From assembly GCA_028554645.1 (NCBI GenBank), contig JAQOOI010000061.1, forward strand, positions 186,001-250,000: DNA of 64,000 nucleotides, given 5' to 3'. Positions within the stretch are counted from its first letter, which is position 1. The number at the start of each line of letters is the position of its first letter. Below the pieces are notes generated by a model that was not told the origin of the DNA, searched no databases, and saw only the letters and a program-made list of their open reading frames with translations. Shown one piece after another: positions 23,851 through 35,768 of the stretch. The position numbers and the translations under genes were made by a program. The stretch comes from Omphalotus guepiniiformis (Eukaryota > Basidiomycota > Agaricomycetes > Agaricales > Omphalotaceae).

Positions 23851-24577
23851 GCTGATCATAGCACCAGTTTTCAAAGTATCGACTAGGAAACTGCGATATA
23901 ACCTATGGCAGCCTCATGAGTTGGCACGAAACACGAAGGAGTCATCCGCGGCGTAATTGGGACTCAGTGGGCCACAAATACAATATATGCATGATCACAA
24001 TACGACCGAATCGTCGTCGTCGTACGCGAGGCCAGGCCCAGGAAGATCAGATAAATCGAAGGAACTGCCTGCCCTCGACCCATCTCGATCAGAGAGAGAC
24101 GGCGAGTCGACTCAAGCCGCAACTAGTCCACCATCGCGACCGGGAAGCCATTATCCGGAACCAAGGAGGCGTCTTTCAAGGTAACTCTGCACCCTTGATC
24201 AACCACGACCCAAAGCTGCGTGCCGCACTTCGTTCATCGAAGATCAAAGGATGATCAAGCACGACTAGCAAATTGTCAAACACCCGCGAATGTGGGCGAT
24301 AATATGTACCTGGAATCAACCACCAGCAGCGTTCCAGTGCACCAAGTGACAATATTGATAAACCTAATAGCGACAAACCTTGACTTTCAGTACGCTGGAC
24401 TTTTGAAAGGAAGACACTGATAACGAATCGCAAGGTCAGATAGCTTGAATTACTACAAACATCTTTCGTGTTCCTGACGTAACAAATCGTAAATCGAAAA
24501 GTGGCAGGTCTGCTCACCCGAACACCCACTACTGTACATCGTAATCATTTCATATAATCAAAACTGAGTGCCAACAC

Positions 24578-26197
24578 TCATCGGATGCCCATAAAGCTTG
24601 ACTGCTTATGCAAGCTCTTCAGTCTACCCCAGATATCTAAGACCTTCAACTTGTTCTCCTCCGGTACTGCGAGCACGGCCTTGGTGAAGTTGGCATTCAT
24701 GACGCTAGCCCCGATAACTTTGTCAGCCGCCAAGAGCGTGTGTATGTGGCGGAGGGTAGGGAAGGAGTGAGCGACGATAGAATTAGAGGTATTGTGCATG
24801 CCGGGAAGAACGTTAGGCTGAGAACGTTCGTTGGAACTGGAGCTTTCCGGGATAGCACCATGGACCGTGATCATCTCTTTGCAATGAGGAGAAAAATGTA
24901 ACCCATTAATACGGGAACCAAGCTCAAGCCTTCCTGGGGTAAGTGCGTTCGATCGAGTGTCTGAGGCATCGATATTCCAAAGCTGCAGAACGCCGTTCAC
25001 ATCCCCCGTTCCGAGCAGTTTCGGCTGCCAAGGACACCAATTCACGACCTTCATGTTAGGCGAGTTAGTCAATCAAAGTCAGAAAAGACCGGCGAGAACA
25101 ACGATTAATAAACCTACCGTGACAGAGACCGAATGCTGAATCTTCTTCCTTCGCTGAACAAACTCCCCGACATCGAGGGGGACTTTTTGACGAGTATCCC
25201 AGCAATGCACGGCACCGCTATCATCACCCGTAGCTAACAACTTACCTGGCTCGTTCCACGCCAGGGCAGTAATGCATGTCTGATGTCTCGTAAGCTTTCT
25301 CGCCTCGCTCTTCATCTTCGTTGTTGAAGTCCCGCCAATCCTCGTGTCATAGAAGCGAAGTGCACCTTTCACTCCGCCAACAGTGAGCACAGGTCCACAC
25401 CATTGCATAGCACCCACGCCCTTGGTAGACCAACTGCAGGTCATCTTCTTCGAACGCACGTCCCACAACTGGATCGTGCCTTTGCTTGTAGCGATAGCGA
25501 GGGTATCCGTGTTAGTCTCGATGCCACCACACTGAATAAGCTTCAAGTCCCCATTCTTGTCCTGAAGCTTAAGTAGCTGACCGATCTCCTCATTAGTCTG
25601 CAAATTCTTGAAATGCACGCGGTTTCCGCGCGAGAAATAGACAACGTTATTCGAAGAGCATGCGATGGGCAACCGACTTTCGGATTCTGCGGACATGGCG
25701 GTAGGCAGAGAGAAATCAATAGTGACTTTGCTGTCGCGAAGGTTATAGCGCGAGGATATTTGAGGGTAAACTGGAGGCGCGGTCGAGCGTAGTGAGGAAG
25801 ACGACGCGCTCCTTATGAGTCCGCGATTGGACACAAAAGGGCTCGGACTGCCTGACCGAGAGCCAGCGGTGAACGAGGAACTACTGCTGAGAGGCCGAGT
25901 CGACGCTACGGATGTGAGGGCATCGTATTGCTCGTCGAGAAGAGTGCGTGGGCGTGGCATGGTATCACGATCGTACTAGATATATGAAATGATTAGTGCA
26001 TCTAGCTAGTACGAAAACGCGCCGATAGCTCTTACACTAAGAGTACTAATAAGTCGTGTCGGTGAGGGTGCGGGCGGTAGAAGGTCGGCTGCAGACAACG
26101 ATGCATAACTCCGTAGACGCTTCCGTCCTCCGAGTTCATCATCAACATCGGACAAAAGGCGTTTCCGGGTAACGGAAGACGGTCCAGGCTCAGCCAT
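24578..26197 (-). CDS. Divergent APC/C activator, Cdc20/Cdh1 (Fizzy) family
   Basis: Three exons (26197-26036, 25975-25118, 25048-24578) join in phase 0 and give 496 residues. The N-terminal 120 residues are Ser/Pro-rich, with YDRDTMPRPR at 55-64 where Cdc20 and Cdh1 have the C-box (DRFIPxR). From about residue 125 a WD40 propeller follows, with clear blades: TIQLWDVRSKK, ALRFYDTRIGG, LLATGDDSGAVHCWDTR and LLGTGDVNGVLQLWNID. The protein ends FMGIR: the C-terminal Ile-Arg is how Cdc20-type activators dock on the anaphase-promoting complex. The N-terminal NLRDSKVTIDF also matches the conserved position after the C-box region in this family. The C-box is strongly altered, so it is a divergent activator, perhaps meiosis-type (Ama1-like); that assignment is inference. 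It would work in the nucleus or cytosol in ubiquitin-dependent cell-cycle control. Confidence 0.85.
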
Positions 26198-26657
26198 GTC
26201 GTTAATGTTTTCTGCAAAAGTCTAGGTGATATCGAGTAGAAATTTTAAGAGAAAAGATAAAGATGTCGTGAACAGCTCTAAATGAGCTTATACAAAGAGG
26301 AAATAAAAGGGGGAACAGCAAGAAAAGAGGTCACAGCGGGTATCGCGGTTGAAGTTCAAGAACAAGAGACACAAATTATACCCGAGCTCTTATTGACGTG
26401 TTATTTGCGTACCAAGGCGCAGACAAATAAGGGCAAGCATTACCAGATTTGGCAAGCTTCAACTGATGGTGGTAACGCGGGGTACCCGGACAATGGAACA
26501 GCAAGCAAGAATTATGTGGACCAGGGACAGGTAAACACATTGTTTCAGCGAGGATCGTAATGACTGTATAATACACATTATCTTTTACATGATGTTACAT
26601 CAGTTTCCAACCTAGAGGCTACATAGTGGTATACACCTCCAAAAAGACGTCAAGATT
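26198..26657. other. Intergenic, nothing recognised
   Basis: Promoter side of the Cdc20-like gene and 3' side of the NUDIX gene. A plus-strand open frame at 26282-26560 has no family signal. Confidence 0.5.
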
Positions 26658-27600
26658 TCATACATTATTGCCATGAACGACGCGTCTCTTCAGCTCAACG
26701 AGAGGTTCTAAGAAGCGACCGAGGATTCTGCCTTCTAGAAGCACTCGTCACAGGAGATATTTAATGATGTATGAGAGCTTACCACCATAGTTCGCGCGGA
26801 ACTCGTACCATCAGTTGCGGTCGTGGATTGTTGCGTCAGTGCCTCGGCCTCTTTCTTCTCTAGGCGCGCCTTATGTTCCAGATGACTCTGGTAAGCAGCC
26901 CACGCAAAATTGACCACCATCGCTTCAGAAGAAGTCAAGAGTCCCATAGCCTGCTCGACAGTGACCAAGTGCGACCGATAGCCTTGCTCGTCCGGCATCC
27001 CAACACCCTCATGATGGACCTTTGAAGACAAGCTTAGGGTCAAATTCATCGCAATAAAGGTTTACATGCACCACATACTGCGTTCTCGGGAATCTGGCCC
27101 AAATACCAAAATACAAGATACTCTCCTCCATGGTCGACTATTTGGCGGCGCACGTTCTTTCTTGGATTCCAGCTAGTAACCGTCGTATAAATGGCTTCGG
27201 TGTTAGGCCGATGGCGAGCCTCATTATCATTCGGCGGGGGAGGTTGATGATTGTACAGGTAGAGTGGCAGGAATTCAACCTCAAAACCTGACTAAATCAA
27301 CATTTCAGCAGGAATATCGCATCAAAAGCGCAAGTAACGCACCTCTTCATAAGCCTCACGCAAAGCAGCCTGTTGCAGACTCTCGCCCATATCTTTTCTT
27401 CCACGAGGTAAGAAGCAAGTCTTAGTGTTCTCGTCGAAGACGACGACCATCTTGTTAGTCGAAGGCTGGAGTATGACCATTCCAACACCCAGCATAAAGT
27501 CACAGGAAGCCCACCCGCTATCGGGCACAGCTGGTGTACTCCAACCCGTAAATCTCTGCACACGGTTTACTACATTTCTAAAAAAGTTCGATGTCGACAT
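26658..27600 (-). CDS. NUDIX hydrolase
   Basis: Four exons (27600-27343, 27291-27079, 27019-26809, 26734-26658) give 252 residues. The NUDIX box lies at residues 67-89 and is complete: Gly67 (GRKDMGE), Glu73, then REAYEE at 81-86 and Ser-Gly-Phe across the first splice junction. It therefore keeps the metal-binding glutamates of G-x5-E-x7-R-E-U-x-E-E-x-G-U. The protein hydrolyses a nucleoside diphosphate linked to some group X; the substrate cannot be read from sequence. The beta strand CDFMLGVGMVILQ before the box and the helical C-terminus (VVNFAWAAYQSHLEHK, then RILGRFLEPLVELK) match a conserved basidiomycete NUDIX protein. The last intron was placed with donor GTACGA at 26808 because only that choice opens the conserved RILGRFLEPL end. 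Confidence 0.92.
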
Positions 27601-28599
27601 CAAGTAGTTCTGTGGTATAATATGCCAACTAGATTGGCATCCCGCAGCAGGATAGTCAATGGCCGACGAAGGGGATATGTTTTAAAACTTGCAGAGAGAG
27701 GTTTTGTGGAGGATTAGAGATTCAGACGATGTCTAAACAATCGCAGTTTGTTCAGAACTCAAAGATCATGGTGTTCAACATGGAGCAATCGTCATGAGTG
27801 GCTGACAAAGCAAACACGTTGACGCGTTGAACGGCCCGGGGGTTCATCGAAAAATTGCTCCTCAGACCTGTTCAACAGTGTTTCATGGATGGCCTGAACA
27901 GAACTTGAAGGTAAGCTCGTTGTTTCTGCTCTGAAGTTCCGTTTTGATTCCGTATATATTGGAAGATGGAACTCAGTACTGCTCAGCGACTCCGACGTCC
28001 GTCCTTTTTTGCTCAACTTTTGAATCGCAACATACCACTCCCGGTTGAACGCGTGCATGTACGTTATTTTCGAGCTCAAAAGACTACCATTCTCTCCCCC
28101 TTCTCAAACAGATACTCGCATCATGTTGGATGTCGATGATTCCTCACTTGTACAGGGCTGAATACCAAATGGCGTATTCAATCTTCACGTCGGATCTCAA
28201 TAGATACACAATGGTTAAAACATTCAATGTGTGTCGAACAAAATGGGGAACAACTTAGCACGAGGTCTCTCGATAGACAGCCCATACTATCTCGCTGATC
28301 TCGGTCACATCTGTCATCTACATACATTGTGCACTCCCTGCTGGAAGGGGTTGTCGACGTCGTCGACGTCACCATTATCGCAAGAAACAGTGCTTATGGT
28401 CTCTTATGGTTCGGTGTCGGCGGTGACGATGAGAATCAACGCACACCGACACGATCGACGTCGTAATTCAAGACTTTGGGAGCTCGGTATCGGGGGCTAT
28501 AGCGGGAACCTGCTATGTACGCACAATGATAGAAATGGGATAGCTGCAACATCTCTAAGCGGATCTTCATGAAAATGACAACAACGAGACTCGATGATA

Positions 28600-28880
28600 G
28601 TCCTCATCTCGTATTCAAATTGTCATTCGCGTTACTCCGCCTTCCCAAGTTCGTCAAATAAACCAGTGGCGGAGGTGCGTACTAAAGTGTCATTCTCTAG
28701 AGCAATGTTTCTAACCTCTTGCCACTGCTAGGTACCGTTTTCCGCAGTTGACTGAATTGAACCTTTGCGAAAACATTCAGTCGATCAAGTGCGCTTTGGT
28801 TGAAACTCATCATGGTCCGTCGCCACACATTAGATCCACGAACATTTGCGGCCGCTATTTCTCATGGTGATATCGTACAA
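28600..28880 (+). pseudogene. Possible remnant of an F-box/leucine-rich-repeat gene
   Basis: One exon-like frame (around 28635-28678) joins across a GT-AG intron (28679-28730) to a second frame reading RYRFPQLTELNLCENIQS, which then meets a stop near 28870. The LTELNL pattern is typical of leucine-rich repeats in mushroom F-box proteins. No F-box, start codon or continuing exon was found, so this is at best a fragment. Confidence 0.3.
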
Positions 28881-31800
28881 ACGGTATGTTCGGCTTGTTG
28901 ACTATCGTCCGGAAGGGGTACTTACATGCGTGCATATGGTGATATCCGGTAGATGTTCAGGAACAAGCCTATCACGATCGTGATTTCGTGGCGTTTTTGC
29001 CCCTTTGACGAACCGGTGAACTTATGTATCTGCATACTAACTAGGAAGTAACAGATTTTCGGCTGACTGGTGGCTCTAGGTGGATTATGAACATTGACAC
29101 TTGCGTTGATACGCTGAACCGACATAGCCGTTAACTGGTTCTGGTATTCAACGTACCTAACGAACGCGTATCTATCCGCCACTAAGTTGAATGTTTTCGG
29201 AGGTTTTCGGGGATCAACTTGCCGTTGCACTGCGACGCCGTACACATCATCAAGCCTAGGGTAAGATAGTGGTAAGATACATAGTCAAATGCACCCGTTA
29301 CGGTTCATGATACCTTACGTGACGACGTGGTTGGTGAGTGAAACTAGTAAGTACGGGTTACTGGATATCCGAATCATGTTCTCGCGATCCTCCGGTCCTC
29401 AACTCGATACCGATACTAGTTCTACAGGCGGATTCAAACATACCTGAGCATCCGAAACTTACGACGTGCGTGCATCGCCGCTGGTGAATGTCTGCATATG
29501 GTCGCGCAGTAATGTATGAGAATTTGGGACCAAATTCTGTGTAACTCCGTAGGTAATAAGTAATCCTCGTCGCTTGGCTCATATGTTGCACTCACGAGCG
29601 TTCCAAGCAGGAGGAGAGGAGCATATGCACTTTACCAAGATCCTGGACATCGAACCCTGGATGAATCGTACATGAAACAACTTCGACTACTGGTACCACG
29701 AGGGGCGATAGGATAAAAACTCACACTGCGAAACTATGTATGCACCCTTCGACAACTGTCAGTGTCTCAGAGTCTGCGATGAATCTCAGCATACCGTAGT
29801 CATGGCGAGTTGTACTGCGCAAGTATCATGCAATTGTGCACGGGCCGCTGTCGTTTCTTTCTCTCGCGAGGGAATGGACATCGGAAGGGTATTCAAACCA
29901 ACCCAAGCCATGCATATGAATCATGATGCTGTAGCGTGAGCAGGCACAGCACTCTCGGAAGAAGTACAGGTTGCTTTGATACGCTGCGAGAGTATGTAAG
30001 TATCCAGTGAATACTAGTTAGTGCTAGTGAATCCCTGACCCGACCATCGACTTCTGAGGCTTCAAGCCGTCTGTCTGTCCTGTCAATATGTACATACTTA
30101 GCTGTCGATGAGGTTTTCGGTTTTCGTAAAATTACTAAGTAATGCTGTAGATGATTATGATATGTATGTATGTATCTGAGTATGTGTAACTTATATATAC
30201 ACCGGACACGTTACCTCCGGGGCCTTAGGGGAGGCCTTAGGTTACATTCCTTTACGCACTTTACTGTACCATTACTATTGCTACGATTACTGTCCTATGA
30301 TCACATTACTTACATTACGGTACCCTCCCTCAAGTGGCAAGTTCATTTGAGTCTTGACTGATCATTCAAATTCCTGTAAGTATTACAGCACCATACCAAT
30401 ACCAATAAGCCAGCCTGAGTCCGACTCTTACGGCTCTTCGTTTGTCGTAAGTACCTACCTACCTACCTACCCACACAGTACTGTACAGTACAGTACATAC
30501 GAAATCACCGCCACCTGTACATGTGCGGCAGTGCCAACGCTGTCGTTAGAGAATATGTACGTACCATTTGAAGCGTTGACCGGTGACCGCTTACCGTTCA
30601 TACCGATGGATGGATGGTTGGATCGGATGGATGAATTATGTGCATACCTCCCCTCTGACAGATTCCATCCGAGCTTCCGATCATGAGGTGGAAGTACTTA
30701 CTTACTTACTCACTTACTGTAGATATCATGGTACATAGATGGCCCTGGCCCTGAGATCCGGGCTACCTCCGTAGACCTCCGTACGCTGATACTGTAAGTT
30801 ATGTACATAGGTACAGTAAGTAGGTAAGTAGCTGTAAGTAGGTAAGTAACCAAGTATTCATACGTACGCGTATGCCTATATCAATGATCAAATATCATGT
30901 ACTTCATGTATGGATGTATGGACACACGATGCTATTCATTACTAACCCCCTCCTAGACCTAAAAGTTTTGATGAGGAGCGTACGTACTTACTTGACGACC
31001 GAATCTCAGGCTGAGGTTTGCGTAAGGTAAGACGGAGGACTGACAGTTACAAGTGCTTCACAGACCCATGCTTGTAAGTACTCGGAGAGATAAGGGCGTC
31101 CCGGTACATGGAAAGTCAACACATCGCAAAATGAAACTCGTTCAATCACTGAGCGCTGAGCCTCTGTTCAGTAGTAAGTATCATCATCGTCATCGTCATC
31201 GTCGAGTGACATTTCAAGCGGCCTATATTACCTTCTCAGTACACAAATCCTGACTAACATAAAAGATATTCTGAAGATACCTCGCGACTACCTAGTACCA
31301 GAACCCGGAAACGGCGGTCACGGCACGGCATAGGCTCATACATTTTCTGATTCACAACAGAACTTCAAGTCTTAGTTCTAACAACCGGTATTTACGCTAT
31401 GTACAGTCTTGTACAGTATGTACATACAGTCCATCGATACTTATCCGACTCGGGCCGGGGTTCATTCACTCGCGAGCAACCCACGACCGCGAAACATATG
31501 CGGTCCTTCGGAATCGGAATCGTGGCCTGAGTAACGAGTTGAACATATGGAGACTATGATTGAATACATACTTGAAATTGAATCCTTGATATCGAACTAA
31601 CAATCCAGACTAGAAGTACATACATATTTCAAGTTATCTTTAAGTAGCGAGGTGTCTATCGACTCCTTCCACAGTGTGCAGCTTGTGTAAGTATGTACTT
31701 ACTAACGTTCCCGCGACGGGGCGCGGATACTGTTCGTTCGGAAGCAAGGGAGCTTTTGGACATCTCCGACTCGGTGTAGATTGGCCACCCCGTACTAGCC

Positions 31801-33062
31801 ATGTAATGGGAGCTTTCAAAGAACATGTGAGAGCGCTTGAGGTTCACGAAAACGAAATGATCATGAAATCAAAAAACCCTGCATGCCAAGTTCGACTCGT
31901 TTTGAGAAGTCGGAAGCAGTGTTCAAACCTTGAAATCTTGATACACACTGTAGTAATACCCTGGTTGATTTCATTCTTTCAAGTATGATATGGTGTGGAT
32001 ACTCAGTAAACTGAGCAAGAACTTCACCTAACGTTTCATAAACCTGTATACTTACATACCAGTAGGTACTACCAAGATATATAAATCATATACATCCTTA
32101 TACGTACTATCGATCCTGACTTCTTTTCTGAATCTCATTCCCGAACCTCTCGGAAGAGTCGCTAACAGTGTTCGACTAAAACTAAAATTGAAATTTGGTA
32201 TTTGGTATTCCGGAGGACGATTCCAAAGTTCATACTGTGATCATACAGAAATCATCGCGGAATCATGATCATGATCGATATTGCAGTGCTCAGAGTGTCG
32301 GTCGGTCAGAGGCGGGTTGTGAAATCATATATACGTGCACTAAGCACTTACTGGGAGAAGAAGATCCTTTTGATTGTACATTCTCCCTTCAGGGTACACC
32401 TCAGATAGCGTCAAGATAATGGTGTTCTATGTGTATATATAGCCTACTATATAGCGCCTGAGGTCACATATTGAACCTCGTCTAGAACTTCGAGGGCCGC
32501 TAGGTTCCTGTTCCGGGTCCTCATCGACATCGATAAGTTCCACCTGTCAGAAGCATGCAGAAGCTGTTGAACTAGCCTCATAAGTCGCGCTCGAGCTCGG
32601 GAGCTCGGATCATAAATAATCATATGTAAGTGTAAGTGTATAGTACCTTAATCCGAGGTCCGACTCGGAAATTTGAAAGAGCATATATGTGCTTCCTAGT
32701 ACATACTTACTGTCAATGGTCATACCCTACAACTTGGCGTGAAATCATATCACGATTATAAGTAATCCGTCATCATCTCATTTCATTTCATTGTATCCTG
32801 CGGACGCACGTACATATTGTATTCAAGTACTTATACATAGATTGAACAGTGTCATCCCACCCCGGGGCAACTCCCCCGGCGGTCTGGCCTTCTGAGAGTC
32901 TGAGATTCTGAGATTCTGAGAGTATCCTGTTCAGACCGTATACATTGACATTGACCAACTCCCCGCTGACAACTTGAAGCCGTTCGTTCGTTCGGAATCA
33001 TTAACATTCCTACCAACTGTCAAAGACAGAAATAAGTAGTCAATCATTGAGATAGATACGGG

Positions 33063-33087
33063 ATAGATAGATAGATAGATAGATAGA
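33063..33087. repeat. GATA microsatellite
   Basis: Six or more uninterrupted GATA units. Confidence 0.85.
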
Positions 33088-33992
33088 CGACAGCTGGACG
33101 TCACGGTCTGTCAGTCACTGACAACCCCGGGACGTTGAATCTACAAACCGTTGAAACTCCTTACCGAATACAAAAAACTGGCAGCGAAGACCCTCCCGGG
33201 CCAATAAGTACCATGATCGATGCGCGCGATGGGAGCTGAGAGTCACGGAGTCGAACCTTTTGACAGGTACCTTTGACAGGTCCTGACATACACGATCATG
33301 ATCATTCATATGTACTGTACTGTACTGTACTTATGATCGATTGATGATTTACACACTTGGAATCCGGATTCACCGGGTACACAGTACATACTCCATGAGA
33401 CTCCATGGCAGGAGCTTGGAAGCTTGTTGGCCCCCTTGCAGCCATTCTAACTGAATTGAAATATTGATTGATCCTCGGAGAACAACCCGCAAATTCGAAT
33501 TGTCCGCAACCCGAAGTTCTCGTTTAATGTACATCATGCATCATGACATACATACTCATACATACCTCCCTTCTCCTTCTCCACCAGACCAGCGAAGGAC
33601 GAGGAAGAACTTAGAAGAGGTGATTAAATTAAGCCTATGCCTCGGATTCCGATTCGGAACTCGGAATTCGGAGGGAGGGGGATTTTACTATATACCAATA
33701 GGTATCTGGTTACCTCCGTCACGGCGGTTTCAGTTTCGTTACCTATCGCTACTCAAGAGTATGTACATCAATGATACATACTCCAATCCGAGCTCGTTCG
33801 AAACTCGAATCAAGTTGAGATGAACTGGGATGAACTCGGGAGTCACTCAGCTAGCGCGGCGCTCAGCTGCGCTCCTCAAATCAGGGTCAGGGTCGTAGAT
33901 TGTTAGATCTAAAAACGAGATACTCTGTACATTGACATTGATCTTGACATATGTGTAAGGTAAGTACGGAATAACGACATATCATGGATACG

Positions 33993-34343
33993 TATGTATG
34001 TATGTATGCTTCAAGTCTTGCCTTTGTCTTTGTCTTGTATGATATGATATGATACAATAATGTTTCGATGTTTCGATGGTTTGATATACATACATAGGAA
34101 AGAAGATCATATCTTATGGACAATGTTAATGACGGTACAAGGAAGTATGATGTCTCCCGACAACGACGGAGACGATGCGTCGCTAGCTACTAATAGTACG
34201 ATCGAGACTCGGAGTCAGGGAGTGTCAGTCTATGATTCATGATTCGATTCGATTCGATTGAGGTGATAGCTTGAATGGGTAACGATGGGCCCGATCGAGG
34301 TGATAAGTAAGATGAAGGTGTATGTATGCGCGTTTGGACTGAG
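33993..34343 (+). repeat. Inverted repeat, copy A
   Basis: This segment reappears in reverse orientation at 40146-40516. Shared blocks in order include GCTTCAAGTCTTGCCTTTGT, AAGTATGATGTCTCCCGACA, CGTCGCTAGCTACTA, AGTACGATCGAGACTCGG, GGGCCCGATCGAGGTGATAA and TGTATGTATGCGCGTTTG. The copies differ by small indels. No coding frame is shared over the full length. Confidence 0.93.
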
Positions 34344-35768
34344 TATAGCGTATAGCATATAGACAAGACAAAGGACACAAGAAAGGTGAGATTGGTGAGA
34401 TTGTGATGTACAGGCATATGTAAGTAATAACTCAATATTCAATATATATATGTATAGTCAAAGCTGAGTTGAAAGTATGTAGACTTGGGACAGTAAGGTA
34501 AAAGGTAGCGTAGCGTACAGGGTAAGTAGCAGTAACATTGATATCATAAATGACATGAGACATTCAAGAGCAAGATAGCGAAACCACCAAAATATAAATG
34601 TATGTTTGAACCGCAGGGAGAGCGTTCATTAATCATTACGTGCGGATTCGTCGGAGGGGTGTGGATGTATACATACAAGTGACAAGTTCAACCAAAATTC
34701 GAAACCTCCCTCCCCCAGAGTCCAAAGAGGTCATAATCGAAATCACCTATGTACATATGTAAGTATGGAAATAAAGCAGACCTCAACCGACCCTGGGATC
34801 GTCGGAGATGTTACGGTGATGCGCACACAGGACGGCAAGAGATGAAGATGAAGATGTGAGAAGTCGGAGACCACGGAGGGAGTCGCGTGATAGAGCTGAG
34901 ATGGGGCGGAAGAAGATCATTGATTTTTATGAATTTATGAATTCAATTTATTCATGATGCCAATGGGGATGCAGATGGATGCAATGGGGGGACTGCGCAG
35001 ATGGTTCCGGTTAGGATCAGGATGGTGTGAATCGAGATGAGAAGCAGAAGCCAAAGTCGAAGCGAAAAAGACAGGCTCTCTTCGCTCAAAATCCGGAGTC
35101 GGAGTCGGAAGTTCGGTAGTTCGGTACGGAGTTGACCGGTGACCACTTGCAGAACTGCAGAACCTAGAACCCCTACTGCCTGCAGAGCGCTGAGCGCTGG
35201 GAAACGTGCGTTGGCGAGATAGGAATGGGATGACGTCATGGATGGATGGATGGATGGATGAAAAACCGCACAGAAGGCTCCAAAAAAGGTAGGAAGGAGA
35301 ACGAAAGAAAACAGAATACCAAAAAAATTTGAGAAAAAAAACCAAAAAATCCTGCACACATCTTGCAGTATCCCGGCCTACACCCCCTCGCCTCGCCCAA
35401 CACCAGGTACCCTCACGCTGCCGCACGCAACCGGAACCAAAAAAAAAACAATAATCAATCATTATCATATGCCCAATTTCCCGATTCGATTCGAAATCAA
35501 ATCAGATTCGAATAATCAGATCTTTTCGATCGGATACTGTAGAATTCGAATTTCGAGCCGGTCGTTTTTTGCTTCCGATGCGACCTATGCTTCCGATGTA
35601 CCCGAGCGTCCGCGTCCTCCTGCAGCGACCCGTCACCCGTGCATGCATGCATGCATACCTTCGTCGTGGCCAACGCCAACGCCAACGCCAATACCAACAA
35701 CATTCTTCCTTCCCTTGTCCTCCTCCCCACTGAACGGCTCGCACCACCAACTCTCGACAAAACCGTCC
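34344..35768. other. Intergenic, 3' of the low-complexity gene
   Basis: Simple-sequence DNA. Open frames on both strands are A/T- or Ser-rich and show no family signal. A fivefold ATGG run lies near 35240-35260 and a GCATGCATGCATGCAT run near 35640-35655. Confidence 0.5.

Larger units (their letters stand above)
27601..33992. other. Gene desert, left part
   Basis: About 6.4 kb without a supported gene. From 29.9 kb on it is dominated by short motifs such as GTAAGTA, TACATAC, GTACAGTAC and TACCTACC. There is a GAT/GATA run near 33063-33087 and a palindromic GTCGACGTCGTCGACGTC at 28353-28370. A few coding-like scraps are present: LTELNLCENIQSI on the plus strand near 28750-28790, and VDPRKPPKTFNLVADRYAFVR on the minus strand near 29150-29215. 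They do not build a complete gene. Confidence 0.55.

Noticed and set aside
27792..28079. 95-codon minus-strand frame reading like a small protein
   Set aside because: It begins with a non-ATG codon, has no recognised family and no splice-supported partner.
28922..29245. Minus-strand coding-like block VDPRKPPKTFNLVADRYAF
   Set aside because: No start codon, no family and no adjoining exon; kept only as a remark in the gene-desert entry.
34935..35468. 177-codon minus-strand frame
   Set aside because: Composition is simple-sequence (Phe/Ser-rich from T-rich DNA), and overlapping frames in other phases are equally long.
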